DNA of 64,000 nt, taken from positions 30,585,001 to 30,649,000 of the forward strand of contig CM068317.1 in NCBI GenBank assembly GCA_034766995.1, read 5' to 3'. A program made the translations under genes and the position numbers. Shown here one piece after another: positions 15,301 to 25,999 of the stretch; position 1 is the stretch's first letter, and each line of letters starts with the position of its first letter. The DNA is from Acanthacorydalis orientalis. Its lineage: Eukaryota > Arthropoda > Insecta > Megaloptera > Corydalidae. The notes beneath the pieces are model-generated. The model was not told where the DNA came from and made no database searches. It was given only the letters and a program-made list of their open reading frames with translations.

Positions 15301-15590
15301 AAATTAAAGGTCGATCGCGTGGTTCTAACGTATAGCGTGTTCGTCGAGGGGGCGTGATGACTAAGAGAGGTCGTTGTCCTTTCCGCTCCGTCAGTTGGTC
15401 ACTGTACCACAGTGGCGTTCGCGATTTCCGCCTTTCTGTTACACGCACATTAAGTACGATTGTCGCGTGCCGCAATATGACCCGTTTACCATCGACCATA
15501 ACGGACTCTTTGTACCACGATCTATGGTCGTTCTGTGTTGAACCAACGCGTGGTTGCATCTTGCGAACACGTTATACGATATGTTTCTAT
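15300..15590. other. CpG-rich patch with open frames on both strands
   Basis: This is the strongest local CpG enrichment in the first quarter of the window (gtcgatcgcg, gttcgtcgag, gcgttcgcgatttcc, gtcgcgtgccg). Frames of about 130 codons stay open on both strands (15161-15559 minus, 15354-15767 plus). GC-richer DNA lacks stop codons by chance, and neither translation shows a domain I recognise. A CpG-rich promoter or 5' exon region is possible. Confidence 0.3.
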
Positions 15591-15593
15591 GTA

Positions 15594-15598
<5 letters not shown>

Positions 15599-15655
<57 letters not shown>

Positions 15656-15669
15656 CATACATACATACA

Positions 15670-15700
<31 letters not shown>
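15599..15700. repeat. (TA)n(ACAT)n array
   Basis: About 52 bp of TA followed by about twelve ACAT units. Confidence 0.97.
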
Positions 15701-15799
15701 GGTTAAGAATACTGTTTGGAGAAATAATAGAAACCAAAAAAGAAACGATATATACAATGCTAATTAGTAATCTGTAGATTAAACATTTTTTTAAATGTG

Positions 15800-15804
<5 letters not shown>

Positions 15805-15860
<56 letters not shown>
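15805..15860. repeat. (TA)n microsatellite
   Basis: About 56 bp of TA ending exactly at the 5' terminal repeat of a mariner fragment. Confidence 0.97.
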
Positions 15861-15864
<4 letters not shown>

Positions 15865-16275
15865 GTTGATGCAAAAATAATTGCGGTATTTATCATTTTA
15901 AGTTTGGTGCCGATTTTTCTAGTTACCGTTATTTTTTCTTATAGTCATGTGATACATCGTTATAAACAATGAAATCAGTGCTACTGATTTCATCTTATGT
16001 CTATTGTTTTCATTCTTTAGTATTGTTGGATATAACCTCTTAAATTAGTCATGGAAAGAAAGCAAATTCGCGTGATTTTGTTGTATGAGTTTATATTGGG
16101 ATGTTAAGTAACAGAAAGTACTTGAAATATCAAATTTGTTTTTGTCGAATAGTCAATTAATGATCGTATAGCTCAACACTGGTTCCAAAAATTTCATAAT
16201 AGGAACGAAAGCCTTGATAATGAGGAGCGTCGTGGACGTCCTTCAGCTATAGACAATAATAACAACAAAAAAATA
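15861..16275 (+). mobile_element. Mariner element, 5' fragment
   Basis: It begins with a typical mariner 5' terminal repeat (TTAGGTTGATGCAAAAATA at 15861) directly after a TA array. About 190 bp later comes the start of a transposase reading frame. The element stops abruptly near 16275 with no catalytic region and no 3' terminal repeat, so it is a dead fragment. The terminal repeat and N-terminus resemble the insect/human mariner type with a TTAGGTTGGTGCAAAAGTAA-like end. Confidence 0.85.
16051..16262 (+). pseudogene. Mariner transposase N-terminal fragment
   Basis: Translation from the ATG at 16051 gives MERKQIRVILLYEFILG and then a stop. After frame breaks it continues as IAQHWFQKFHNRNESL, then EERRGRPSAID. 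These match the order of the N-terminal DNA-binding half of mariner transposases: a first helix-turn-helix beginning MDKxQIRxxxLYEF, the QxWFxKF block, and the DEERxGRPS linker motif. At least one in-frame stop and one frameshift inactivate it. The catalytic DD34D domain is absent. In life the protein would bind the terminal repeats in the nucleus. Here it marks an ancient insertion. Confidence 0.85.
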
Positions 16276-16570
16276 CTATCATTGGACCTCAGACCAGTGA
16301 AATAAATTTACACTGTAAGCTAGTAATAATAACATACGATCAAAGAATTAAAAACTACATTCTAAGTTTCTTGTTTATAATATTCAACTACTGTATCTAG
16401 TAATATTTGTGTTTTATGTAAATATAAAATATGACACCTAGTGATGCAACCAAGTCGTGCGAATCTCATGATTCTATCTTTAAACGGCAACTGTTTAAAG
16501 TGCATATTGTGAACGTGTGAATTCTGTATATCATAGGGATAGTGTGGTTTCAAAATGTGAAGGTGAAATC

Positions 16571-16700
16571 ATGGAGTGTCCATCATTCCATGGAATATAT
16601 TCTAGAATAATATACCTTGTTGAAGATTTATAAAAGGGCATTATACCGTTTATAAATCATCAACAAAACTGAGATCAGAACATTAGACTGGACACTCTAT
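16571..16700. mobile_element. Hairpin MITE candidate
   Basis: ATGGAGTGTCC at 16571 pairs with GGACACTCTAT ending at 16700. Further in, TTGTTGAAGATTTATAAA (16617-16634) pairs with TTTATAAATCATCAACAA (16649-16666) with one mismatch. The 130-bp segment can therefore fold on itself over much of its length. There are no coding capacity, no recognised superfamily and no clear target duplication. Confidence 0.45.
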
Positions 16701-17990
16701 GACCTTTTCTTCCCAAACCACACTCCAGCCCTATTATAAACAGAATCCATAGACACACCATACGCTCTCTGAATTGTTTTTAAAACCAAACAACAATCAT
16801 ATGAAAATTATAAGTAGCAATGCAATCAGCAAGGTTTTCGATTACTGTATCAAAAATTTGAGTATGATATGCCACTTTGCTTTTAAGCAATAATAAAAGC
16901 ATAATATATATAAATTTAAATTGAATTTAGTTGGAAAACATTTTTTATCTGTGTATTTCTACTTACCTAAGATGTATTATGTATTTTTTTAAATGTCTAA
17001 CATTCGTGTATTCAATTGTTATTTTATTTTAAGATTTCATAACAATTAAAAATAAAATCATTTTTGTCTTGACGGTCATATAATTCACATAGTAAACACA
17101 AAAACTAGTATATTTTGAAAAAAAATGTTCTAGTACTTACTCTATTTTTAGACACTAATATTTTTTTGAATAAAGCTTTTCATATATACAATATATTTAA
17201 TTGTACTCTTTTATAGTTGTGCCTGACCTAAAACATTTGTATACTAGTCCGTTAAAACTTGATATATTACACTCAACTAACAGCAAACTGAAATTATTTA
17301 TTTATTGAAAATGAAATAAAATGCACGTATATTTTGCATCGTATGATAACTTCATATATAATGGTTCTTTTTTCAAAAAATATATATTTAAAAAAATTAT
17401 ATATAAACGAATTCATGCAAGTACATAAAGGAAAGAAGAAAAAGTACTTACTAATTAAATATTTAATAATAAAACGTATAAATTATTTCTGTTCTATAAT
17501 TTTTTACCAACAGATGACAAAGTTCACATCATTCTCTTTATTTTATATTCATATCTTCCGACATACAATCTATTGAAGCTTTTATTTAGTGGTATTGTTT
17601 AAAACAGAGTTCCTTAATATTTATCTTACTAAGAATATTTTTGAAAAGAAAAAACCTTAACGAACGGTAGTTTCCATTTTTTTCATATATAGTATTTTTC
17701 TAAATACCCATAAACAGAAAAATATGTTGATAAATATAAAACATATTTACATAATGCATGTTCATACAATTTCGAAATCAACGAAAAAAATATAATAGCC
17801 TGGAAAATTAAATTTAGTAAAAAAAAATAGAATTTAATTTAAATAATCAGATATTAGTTGATACTAAGAGAACTTTGTACTAATATTAAAAATATAATTC
17901 AAACAGAAATAAACATAAAATATTTAGCTAATATTAGGGGTATACATAAGTTATCAATTATTTCAAATTTAAACACATATGAGTCCATTT
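16700..17990. other. AT-rich DNA, no gene seen
   Basis: Short open frames at 17334-17576 and 17858-18109 have no recognisable motif. The second overlaps the 3' end of the mariner copy on the other strand. Confidence 0.4.
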
Positions 17991-17999
17991 TTTTATTAT

Positions 18000-18939
18000 T
18001 TTCAAATCAATTACATATTCGCCGTCATTATCCGCGACCTCTTCTATACATTTTCAATTCCTCTCTTATAAAAATGTACTGGCGTGATGAAAAATATGAT
18101 TCGAGATGAACTTGAATATCATTGACATTTCGAAACTTTTCATTTTTGAGATAGTGTTTCATAGATCTAAATAAATGATAATCCGATGGTGCAATATAGG
18201 ATGAATTAGTGTTTTTAAGGTTTTAAGGTTCTTTATATTAGTTGTTTCTTTAAGTTTTTAAGGTTCTTTATTTTTTCTTGGGTTGTTTTTACTGCATGGG
18301 GTCTGGCATTATCATGTTGAAGTATAATGCGTTTTTTGTTGATCAGGGCCCGTCGTTTTTTCAACAATTCGTTACGTATCCGTTCTAATTGTTTACAATA
18401 AACAACAGCGGTAATTTTTTCACTCGGATTTAGCAACTCAAAATGAATTATATCCGTGCAATGCCACCAAACGCACAATAGCATCTTTTTCAATATCAAG
18501 CCTGGTTTAGGTGTGGGTGTAGCTGGTTGGTTTGGAAAAAAAGTCATTGTTGAAGCATTTAAAATTGCTGTATAAAATTCATTTCTCATCACTGGTGACG
18601 ATTCTACCAAGAAATCGATCACTTCGTTGCCTAGTCGATAACGATGTGCAAATTATTCGTCGTTGATCTTTGTTTGTATTCGACAATTGATGTGGAAACC
18701 AAATGCCTTGACTAGATACCTTTCCGATTACATGAAGGTGTCTTTTCACTGTCGACCAGGTGGCCCCAAATGTATTTTTACCCCAGCTATTTTTTGCACG
18801 ATCAATCTTCAATCCGACTCAACAAGTGATTTTAAAGCATCATTATCAAAGCACGTCGCCCAACACTCTCAGATAAGTCAAAATCACCAGTGACAAATTT
18901 TCTGAACCAACGTTGGTATTTAATGACCTTCAAAACGAC

Positions 18940-18994
<55 letters not shown>

Positions 18995-19091
18995 TTTTTT
19001 TTGTTGCGGTTGCTGCGTTAAATCCCGATGATCCCGATCGAAAATAAAACAACATGCAACGTATGTGTTCTTCTGATTTCGCCATTTTATT
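18000..19091 (-). pseudogene. Mariner transposase pseudogene
   Basis: The N-terminal segment MAKSEEHIRCMLFYFRSG (minus strand, about 19085-19000) is followed by the TA array. After it come YQRWFRKFVTGDFDLSES, DALKSLVESD, WSTVKRHLHVIGKVS, the WxPHxL-like FPHQLSNTN, and LGRIVTSDEK with the first catalytic Asp. Next are ILKKMLLCVWWH, IHFELLNPSEKITAVVYCKQL, LQHDNARPHA with the second Asp, and APSDYHLFRSM with the third Asp near 18190-18170. All three DD34D aspartates are therefore recognisable. Several frame changes and stops, the TA array, and a local rearrangement around TTTTTAAGGTTCTTT at about 18210-18270 destroy the frame. It resembles the mauritiana/cecropia-type mariners, but the subfamily is uncertain. 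Confidence 0.9.
18942..18992. repeat. (TA)n array inside the mariner transposase
   Basis: About 51 bp of TA separates the N-terminal transposase segment from the YQRWF block. Confidence 0.97.
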
Positions 19092-19642
19092 TTGGAACAT
19101 TAGAAACCTTTTTTTATCCAAAACAATAAATCCACAATTTGTTTTGCAATATACGACACCAAAACACGTCTTTGCTAATCAGAGACTTAAGTCGAATTGA
19201 ATCTAAATTATTTATTAAAAAAGATTGACGACTTACGTGCACCACTAATATTTCCATTGATATTACCCTACAAATCGCTGCTATTTTAAACAACTGTACT
19301 TCACTGTGATGATGAAGTGAGTTCTTTTAACACTGAAGAAACAAAACAAAAAAATCTTTAGGAATTTTTAAATTCTACATATTAGTATGGGAAATAGAGA
19401 TGGAGAGAGAAAATCTGTGCTATGAGGAAGTAAGTCTTGAAGCTCATCTTACTCGCCGTTACATAACAGAAATGATGAAATTGAAAAAAAATAAGGTTAA
19501 TTACAACTAGAGAAACTGTAAAGGAGGAATAGAAATTTACATCAATAATATAAACTAGAAAAGAATTATTTAAGAGTAAAGATCTTATCTCAAGTTGTAA
19601 ACGTTATTAACTTAAATGTTATATACTTACTTATATACATAC

Positions 19643-19647
<5 letters not shown>

Positions 19648-19705
<58 letters not shown>

Positions 19706-19717
19706 CAGAGAGAGAGA
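19648..19717. repeat. (TA)n(GA)n array
   Basis: About 39 bp of TA followed by about 31 bp of GA with one CA step. Confidence 0.97.
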
Positions 19718-19719
19718 TT

Positions 19720-21444
19720 TACATTGTGATTTACCTATAAAGATATGTCAATAAGTGTAATAAAAATGAAAAGTAATTAATAGATATTTTGCTGAAACAG
19801 AATTATTTATATTGAAGTTAACAACAAAATATGTAAAATCAAATCTAATCCATACATAATTTACTCCTGTATTTAGATTCCATTAATATTAATCAAGAAA
19901 ATTCGTTTTTATAATTATAACTGTCATCAATAAAATATAGTACAATCTGTACGTCTGTATTGTTTGAGAAACACTGCATTTGGATATCCATCTTTTAAAC
20001 TGGTAGAAACACATGCATGTAAATAAAATATAAGACGACTGAATGAATTTCAATATTTAATGAATATTCATGTTTAATAAGAAATAATGGACATTATACT
20101 GACTTTTTCAATAATATTATAACAAGCAATTGAAGAAAAATAAATACAAACAATAACGAACATGAAAACAGTAATTTCATTTTCAAGAAAATGAACATTT
20201 ATGCAATTAAATAAGACAGTTTATACAATTTACTATAAAACAAAACAGTGTACTTTCAACAAACAATTTTAAATTTTATATAAAAAAAAATAATTTTTCG
20301 AATCATTAAAAAGAATGAAAAATTATGAATATTTTAACAGAACAGATTAACTCTATTTCTGTAAAATACTATTAATACACTTGAATAATAAGAATAGTAC
20401 CTCGGTTAGAAATATAATTATTCAGATGGCAGGGGTTCTTTTCACAATAAAATTATATCACCTGTCGTATATTTCCTGCTTTAATATCTTGTTGAAAGCA
20501 TATACATAAGGTTTTGGAATACAAGTTTGCAATTTATTTTAGATTCTCGGGTCTGTCGAAAATAGAATATTTATACGAACATTTTTTTTTGAATTTTTTG
20601 GTTTAATTTCATACTTGTACTTGTTAATATAGGAAGCGGCATTTAAGACATTGAAAAATATTATTAATATTATACGATTTTTTTATTGTCTATTCAACAA
20701 ATATAATTCAGCGATTTCATACATTTTCGACCGATAACAAAATCAAACTCATTAAGAATTACATTTTACCTATTGCAAAGACATTATTTTGTGAATACTA
20801 TAACATATCATAACGTTAATACTCTTAATTTTAGAATTAAACCACTTCTTTAACGTATCCATTTGGATACAAAATTTCTCTCTTATATACATATGTATGT
20901 TTAGCGATTCTACAAAGAGCAACATTTTTTATCCATAAACTAATCTTACTCGGTTATCGGCTATTATATATGGCGCTATTGATTAAAATAAATCAAATTC
21001 TATGGAAAATATAAAATTTCAGAAAAAATATTTCTCATAATTAACGATAATGGTGATAAAATACATACTTATGATAATATTATAGATATTGATAATCTCG
21101 ACGTGCTTTGTTTACCAACTGTACATTTTTCCTGTATTTGCAGTAAATCGTTTACATTGTTATAAACTCTGCAAGGACTTTGTAACAATACGATTTGTTA
21201 CAAAATGTAACTAACCAACAGCGTGACGTATCGGTTAAAAATTATGTATTGGCCGGAAGGTCATTGCTCTGTTTAGAAAGCCATAACAATGTTACAGGCA
21301 GGTTTGCAGCATGCTTTCATGTTCCTACATATCAAAAGACCTACTTACGCAGCTGATTTTTAACTTCATTTTCATTCTTTCTCCGATTCCGATTTATTTG
21401 AATAAATTGAAATAACAATAATAATGTTAGGCATGCACACATGA
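19720..21444. other. AT-rich DNA with one hAT-like end
   Basis: No gene recognised. TTTGAGAAACACTG near 19961-19974 is the reverse complement of a common hAT terminus (CAGTGTTTCTCAAA), but no partner end or duplication is seen. Confidence 0.35.
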
Positions 21445-21475
21445 ACACACACACACATATATGTATGTATGCATG

Positions 21476-21529
<54 letters not shown>
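21445..21529. repeat. Compound (CA)n/(GTAT)n/(TA)n array
   Basis: CA units, GTAT units and about 48 bp of TA. Confidence 0.95.
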
Positions 21530-21532
<3 letters not shown>

Positions 21533-21773
21533 GTAAATTAATTATAAATTAAATTTTACATTTTTTTTATTGTATATATATCTACGATGGATAGAAAAAA
21601 TACACAAGTTAAAATAAAACTTTTTAGAAGGTGATTAGAGAAATATTTTTCCGTTTGATTCTTTATCCACTTGAACATTTTAACGATTAAATACATCCAA
21701 ACTGAATTTTAGAATCACAAACGTTTTGACGCATCCATGATAAATGTTCTTTCGCATAAATATATTTGTACAT

Positions 21774-21790
21774 GTGTGTGTGTGTGTATG

Positions 21791-21860
<70 letters not shown>

Positions 21861-21861
21861 A
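21774..21861. repeat. Compound (GT)n/(TA)n array
   Basis: GT and GTAT units run into TA. The array ends exactly at an internally deleted mariner. Confidence 0.96.
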
Positions 21862-22359
21862 TTAGGTATTAAAATTAATTTGGTGTCTTTAAATTCAATC
21901 AATCATAACTCTGTTTTAAACTAAAATCTTCTCTTCGTTTCTTAGGATTTTGCAGTACCAACTTTAACATTTAAAAACACTATATACCTTGGTCAAGCAG
22001 CTAGCATAATCTCACAAAATAATAGTAAACAGGATGATGTCTGAAAAACAGGATATTTAAGTATTGCATACTTTTCGTATTTTATTTTAAAAAAATGCTG
22101 CTAAAACAGTAGGAATGATTTGTTCAGTTTTAGGGAAAGGTGTTGTGTCACATAAACCTGCAAAAAATGCTAAAACAGTGGAGAAGTTATTCATCACCTT
22201 ACAGCCGCCATCTTTTTTCAACAAGGGATTCATCAGTTACCTGACAGATGGAGCAAAGTTATTAACTAAATAATAGGTGACATTTTGACGACTGAAATGC
22301 ATTTCATTTTTCTGTAAACATTCATTTTATATAAAAAAGACATCGAATTAGTTTGTCAC

Positions 22360-22362
<3 letters not shown>
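21862..22362 (+). mobile_element. Internally deleted mariner, copy 1
   Basis: It is about 501 bp and lies between two (TA)n arrays. The left end TTAGGTATTAAAATTAATTT is inverted at the right end (reverse complement TTATGTGACAAACTAATTCG). The 5' part encodes a broken mariner N-terminus. The 3' part encodes the mariner C-terminal block. The catalytic core between them is missing. A second copy with the same architecture lies at 61035-61550, so this is an amplified deletion derivative (MITE-like), not two independent deletions. Confidence 0.85.
22042..22320 (+). pseudogene. Transposase remnant of internally deleted mariner
   Basis: The N-terminal part reads VGMICSVLGKGVVSHKPAK with stops before it. 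This matches the helix-turn-helix portion of mariner transposase (xxMICxxxGxGVVxxKTCKKW). After the deletion junction near 22180 it reads FFNKGFISYLTDGAKL or, in the neighbouring frame, a GIHQLPDRWSK-like block, the conserved mariner C-terminus (RGIxxLPxRWxKVV). No catalytic aspartate remains and the frame is broken. Confidence 0.75.
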
Positions 22363-22432
<70 letters not shown>

Positions 22433-22442
22433 ATAGAGAGAG
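22362..22442. repeat. (TA)n(GTAT)n array
   Basis: TA array starting exactly at the right end of the deleted mariner, then GTAT and GA units. Confidence 0.97.
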
Positions 22443-22444
22443 GT

Positions 22445-23300
22445 ATATATTAGTGTTTGTTTTTGTATTATTGTGGAAAAATAATATATTATTATTTTAA
22501 TATTTACATTTAAATACTCAATTTTCCCTAATAGAAATAGAAATATTGACGTGCTTTATTTTGGTGGATTTTATTCAATTTTTGATCCAATATTTAGTGA
22601 TCATAAAAATTACAAAATAAATGAACTGTAAAATAAATAATCCGTGAATATATACAAATAATGATTTAAAAAGTATTATTCAAAAACCTGAACAAGATTT
22701 ATTTTATATAAAAAAAATCAAGGCTCTTAACCCAGCATGAAAGTTTTGGAACCGCCATTGACTATACGTTCCTTATTAGAATTCAGAAAACAAAAACCGC
22801 AATTATTTTTTACCAACATAACGAATATCATCTTTTGAGATAGAAAAAAAAGCAAAAATGTAATACCAAATATTAACGTGAAAGCTCTTGTCTTTTTTTA
22901 TTTAAAAAAATAAGTACATTTTTTAATTATTTATTCTGAAAAATAAAATTTTTCATTCCTTCAGCTAATGTTTGATATGTCATTCTCCACTTTTCTTCGT
23001 TTAAACCTTTTTCTTTCTATGAATATGACCATATATCCTATCTCGCGTGGTTGTTAACTATATATGATAAATCTAAAAACGATTGTTATTTTTATTTGAT
23101 TAGTTTGAGTACTGTTAACACTTAAGTCACTTGAGTATTTCCTTAACTTAACAAAAGCTTCCATAACTAACCTTTTCGAAAAATAATTCTAAGCATTTAC
23201 TTATTTAGTTTTATTCATTTAAATTATAATTAAATTGAATTTTGGACAGTATCGATAAATTAAATTCATAAATTAATATTCATTCATCATATTCAAAAAA
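22445..23300. other. AT-rich DNA, no gene seen
   Basis: No recognisable coding or repeat-family sequence. Confidence 0.4.
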
Positions 23301-23303
23301 AAA

Positions 23304-23403
23304 GTTTCTGATTAAAATGTTTAATAAGTGATTATTCATGATTTTGATAGTTGCTTATCAAAATGATTGATGATGAATTATTAAACATTTTGATCAGAAA
23401 CAA
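23304..23403. repeat. Foldback family F1, compact palindromic copy
   Basis: The left side begins GTTTCTGATTAAAATGTTTA and the right side ends TAAACATTTTGATCAGAAAC. The arms are about 45 bp with a TTTTGATAGTTGCTTATCAAAA hairpin at the centre. It contains only the TGATCAGAAA/TTCAATAA part of the F1 arms and lacks the central CATCG motif. Confidence 0.6.
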
Positions 23404-23766
23404 AACTGCGACGTGTGAAAAATAAAAAATCATTTATTAAAGAAGATCATATTTGTTTATCAATGAAAATTAAATAGACCAGTAAGCCTAAGTATAGTCT
23501 TTTTAGATCTAATTTTGTACACAGATTTTGGAAAGAAACGTTTTTAAATCATTAAAAATACACTTTTATATTTCTGCCAAAAACAACAAAATGTAATAAT
23601 AGTTTATTTTTAAATGGCAATATGTATTTTGACATAAATGTTTTTATCTTCAGCGTATAGGCAGATTAAATATTAATAAAAATTAGATAACGATTTTTTG
23701 ATTACTACTTAAACGATTCTGTTCGTTGATAAATTTCTTATAATTACAAATTCTTGGATTTTTCAG

Positions 23767-23769
<3 letters not shown>

Positions 23770-23817
<48 letters not shown>
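23770..23817. repeat. (TA)n microsatellite
   Basis: Pure TA of about 48 bp, 37 bp upstream of a family P element. Confidence 0.97.
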
Positions 23818-23820
<3 letters not shown>

Positions 23821-23853
23821 TAATGTGTTTTTCAGTAAATTAATAAATATATA

Positions 23854-24022
23854 GGGTGTTTCAATTTAGGGTTAAGAAAATTCATGTTATTTTTTATTTA
23901 GTATTTTAGTTCAATTCAAAACTAAAATACAATTATACTAAATAGAGACAAAACAACATGTTTTTTTTAATTTTTGCGTTTTTTTTTAATACATTTTTGT
24001 GGAAGCCTAAGTTCAAACAACC
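23854..24022. mobile_element. TIR MITE family P, copy 2
   Basis: It starts GGGTGTTTCAATTTAGGGTT and ends GTGGAAGCCTAAGTTCAAAC. TA flanks both sides. Part of the left terminal repeat is deleted, so TTAGG jumps straight to the interior GTTAAGAAAATTCATG. The interior AGTTCAATTCAAAACTAAAA segment is shared with copies 1 and 4. Confidence 0.7.
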
Positions 24023-24480
24023 AATATATATTTTGTAAAAATAATTCAAATTGTCTTTCTATATATGTGATTTCATTTTAAAACATTTTTAATAAAATTA
24101 AATATCAGTTAAACAATGAAAACTAGACAATTAATATCGAGGTTGGTAGAAAATATGACCTTTAAATTCATAACAAAATACGCAATTATTTTCCTATTGA
24201 CCTAATAGTAAAGAAAATTACAGTATTTCTTAATTCATCTTTTGAGGGCAGATATTAAAAAAAATGTATCAAAATCGTTCATAGAACCAATTTACTATAA
24301 AAAGTAATAAAAAAACGTTTAGGAGCGTGAAAATATCTTAAAAGTATATATCTACCTTTTAAATGTCATCTATAGTTCAAAGCAACACGTATGTTAAAGC
24401 ATCTATAAGATATTCAGTTTCACTGTTACTTAGAGAAATATTTTCTTGCTTTGCATGTTATTTAAAATATACACACCAAA

Positions 24481-24508
24481 GTATACATACATACATACAT
24501 ATATATAC

Positions 24509-24545
<37 letters not shown>

Positions 24546-24555
24546 GAAAGAGAGA
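24481..24555. repeat. Compound (ACAT)n/(TA)n/(GA)n array
   Basis: ACAT, TA and GA units immediately upstream of a family P element. Confidence 0.95.
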
Positions 24556-24680
24556 GGGTAATTCAATTTTGGCTTCCACATGAAAGTATTAAAAAAACAT
24601 AAAAATTTTAAAAATCATTTTATTTTATTAATTCTCACGTTTTTTTAATAATTTCATGTGGAAGCCTAAATTTAATCACC
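24556..24680. mobile_element. TIR MITE family P, copy 3 (short form)
   Basis: At 125 bp this is the shortest copy. The left end GGGTAATTCAATTTTGGCTT continues as CCACATGAAAGTATTAAAAA. The right end carries the inverse, TTTAATAATTTCATGTGGAA and then GCCTAAATTTAATCACC. The inverted repeats are about 40 bp and nearly perfect, so it approaches a simple palindrome. Confidence 0.8.
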
Positions 24681-24682
24681 TT

Positions 24683-24715
24683 TTATATATATATATGTGT
24701 GTGTGTGTGTATACA
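24683..24715. repeat. (TA)n(GT)n array
   Basis: Short TA then GT units, directly after a family P element. Confidence 0.93.
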
Positions 24716-25039
24716 CAGTATAAAATAAATACAGAGGTTATTAAAAAAGTGTATCCCACATCGCATTTATTACCTTGCAAATCGATTAGTATTGTAATCG
24801 AACAGAATCATTAAACGAATTAACTGATTTATAATCAGATCAAATAAATAATTTGAAATATGTTACAGTGAGAACAATGTTATAATCAGTATAATAAAAT
24901 ATATGTTTTTACGCTTGATTTACTGCTTATTTCGTAATTTCATTCTAGTGGCCTTAATTTCTCTAAGTATTATGTAAGACTTGATTCGATCGACTACTAA
25001 GTATATTTTACAAATACAAGTAAAAAGAGTTATTTTTCA

Positions 25040-25043
<4 letters not shown>

Positions 25044-25115
<72 letters not shown>
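25044..25115. repeat. (TA)n microsatellite
   Basis: About 72 bp of TA with one GT interruption near the right end. Confidence 0.97.
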
Positions 25116-25119
25116 TTGT

Positions 25120-25838
25120 AGTAATGCTATAAATATTATTATTCAAACGAAACATTCCTTCTTCGACTGAACAAATATGTACAGTTTCTATTGTATTTAT
25201 AAATTAACACATTTGATATTTTCCATCAGTTACTGTTTGTTATGCATTAGCTGATAACATGAAATAGATGACAAAAAAAATCATTTTGTAATGATTGCTT
25301 TACTTGAAGTTTTATATTGAAAGTTTTATAGATATAATAGAAGAGATTAATTAATACATCGTCAAATTAATCACTAAAATAAATCGAAGATCAGTCAGGA
25401 ATTGTTCTTTTTAATAAATCTTTACTTTATGAAAACCAACAATAATAAGAAGTCTGTGAAGCCACCTGAACAATAAAACCACCGGAGTTTGATGAAATTA
25501 AAATACAAGTGTATTATATTAGGTATTAAGAATATAAAGTGGTTGTCGGTACAAATCACTATTAAATTCTTTGAATGCTGTCATTCGTGATGTTAAGATT
25601 ACGAATTAGTTCTTTTATATCAGTAATGTAAAATGGTAACATAACAATGAAATTCTAACAGTTTTTATAACAAAAACATCCATCAAAAATCGAATAGTAA
25701 TTTATATTAAAAATATTCTTTATTTATACTGTTCATTATTAACACGATCTCTATTTTTATAAAAATAATTTCTGGATGGTTACTAATATTTTTTTTCTTA
25801 ATTACTATACTCAAAATGCATTTAAAAAAAACAAAACA
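25120..25838. other. AT-rich DNA, no gene seen
   Basis: No recognisable feature. Confidence 0.4.
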
Positions 25839-25985
25839 GTTTTAACACTGTGGTTAAATTAATTTTCACAAATGAATTTTACACTCGTCTCACAGAAAAG
25901 AATAAATTTTTAATATAATTTGTAGGATCAGTGAAAAATTCATTTATTATTGAACATTTTTCTCGATGTTTGTAGTCGGGCGGTA
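25839..25985. repeat. Foldback family F1, degenerate copy
   Basis: The F1 outer end CACTGTGGTTAAATTAATTT is followed by CACAAATGAATTT. About 80 bp later an inner-arm match (TTATTATTGAACATTTTTCT) occurs in the opposite sense. Confidence 0.5.
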
Positions 25986-25999
25986 ATGACCTTAGCTGA

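Larger units (their letters stand above)
17990..19125 (-). mobile_element. Near-complete but broken mariner element
   Basis: A minus-strand mariner spans about 1.1 kb, close to the usual 1.3 kb once ends are allowed for. Reading from 19,100 down to 17,990, transposase motifs occur in the canonical order. I could not identify matching terminal inverted repeats, so the ends are approximate. A (TA)n array sits inside the 5' part of the coding region. Confidence 0.85.

Noticed and set aside
15161..15559. 132-codon minus-strand frame as a gene
   Set aside because: It lies in a GC-richer patch where stops are rare. An equally long frame is open on the other strand, and no domain or splice signal supports it.
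15650..15700. CRISPR-like regular repeats
   Set aside because: The 4-bp ACAT units have no spacers. It is an ordinary microsatellite in eukaryotic DNA.
18663..18893. Plus-strand 76-codon frame
   Set aside because: It is the antisense of the mariner transposase segment with clear motifs on the minus strand.
19948..19975. Paired hAT element between 19960 and 29206
   Set aside because: Both ends are hAT-like, but they are 9 kb apart with other elements between them and no matching 8-bp duplication.
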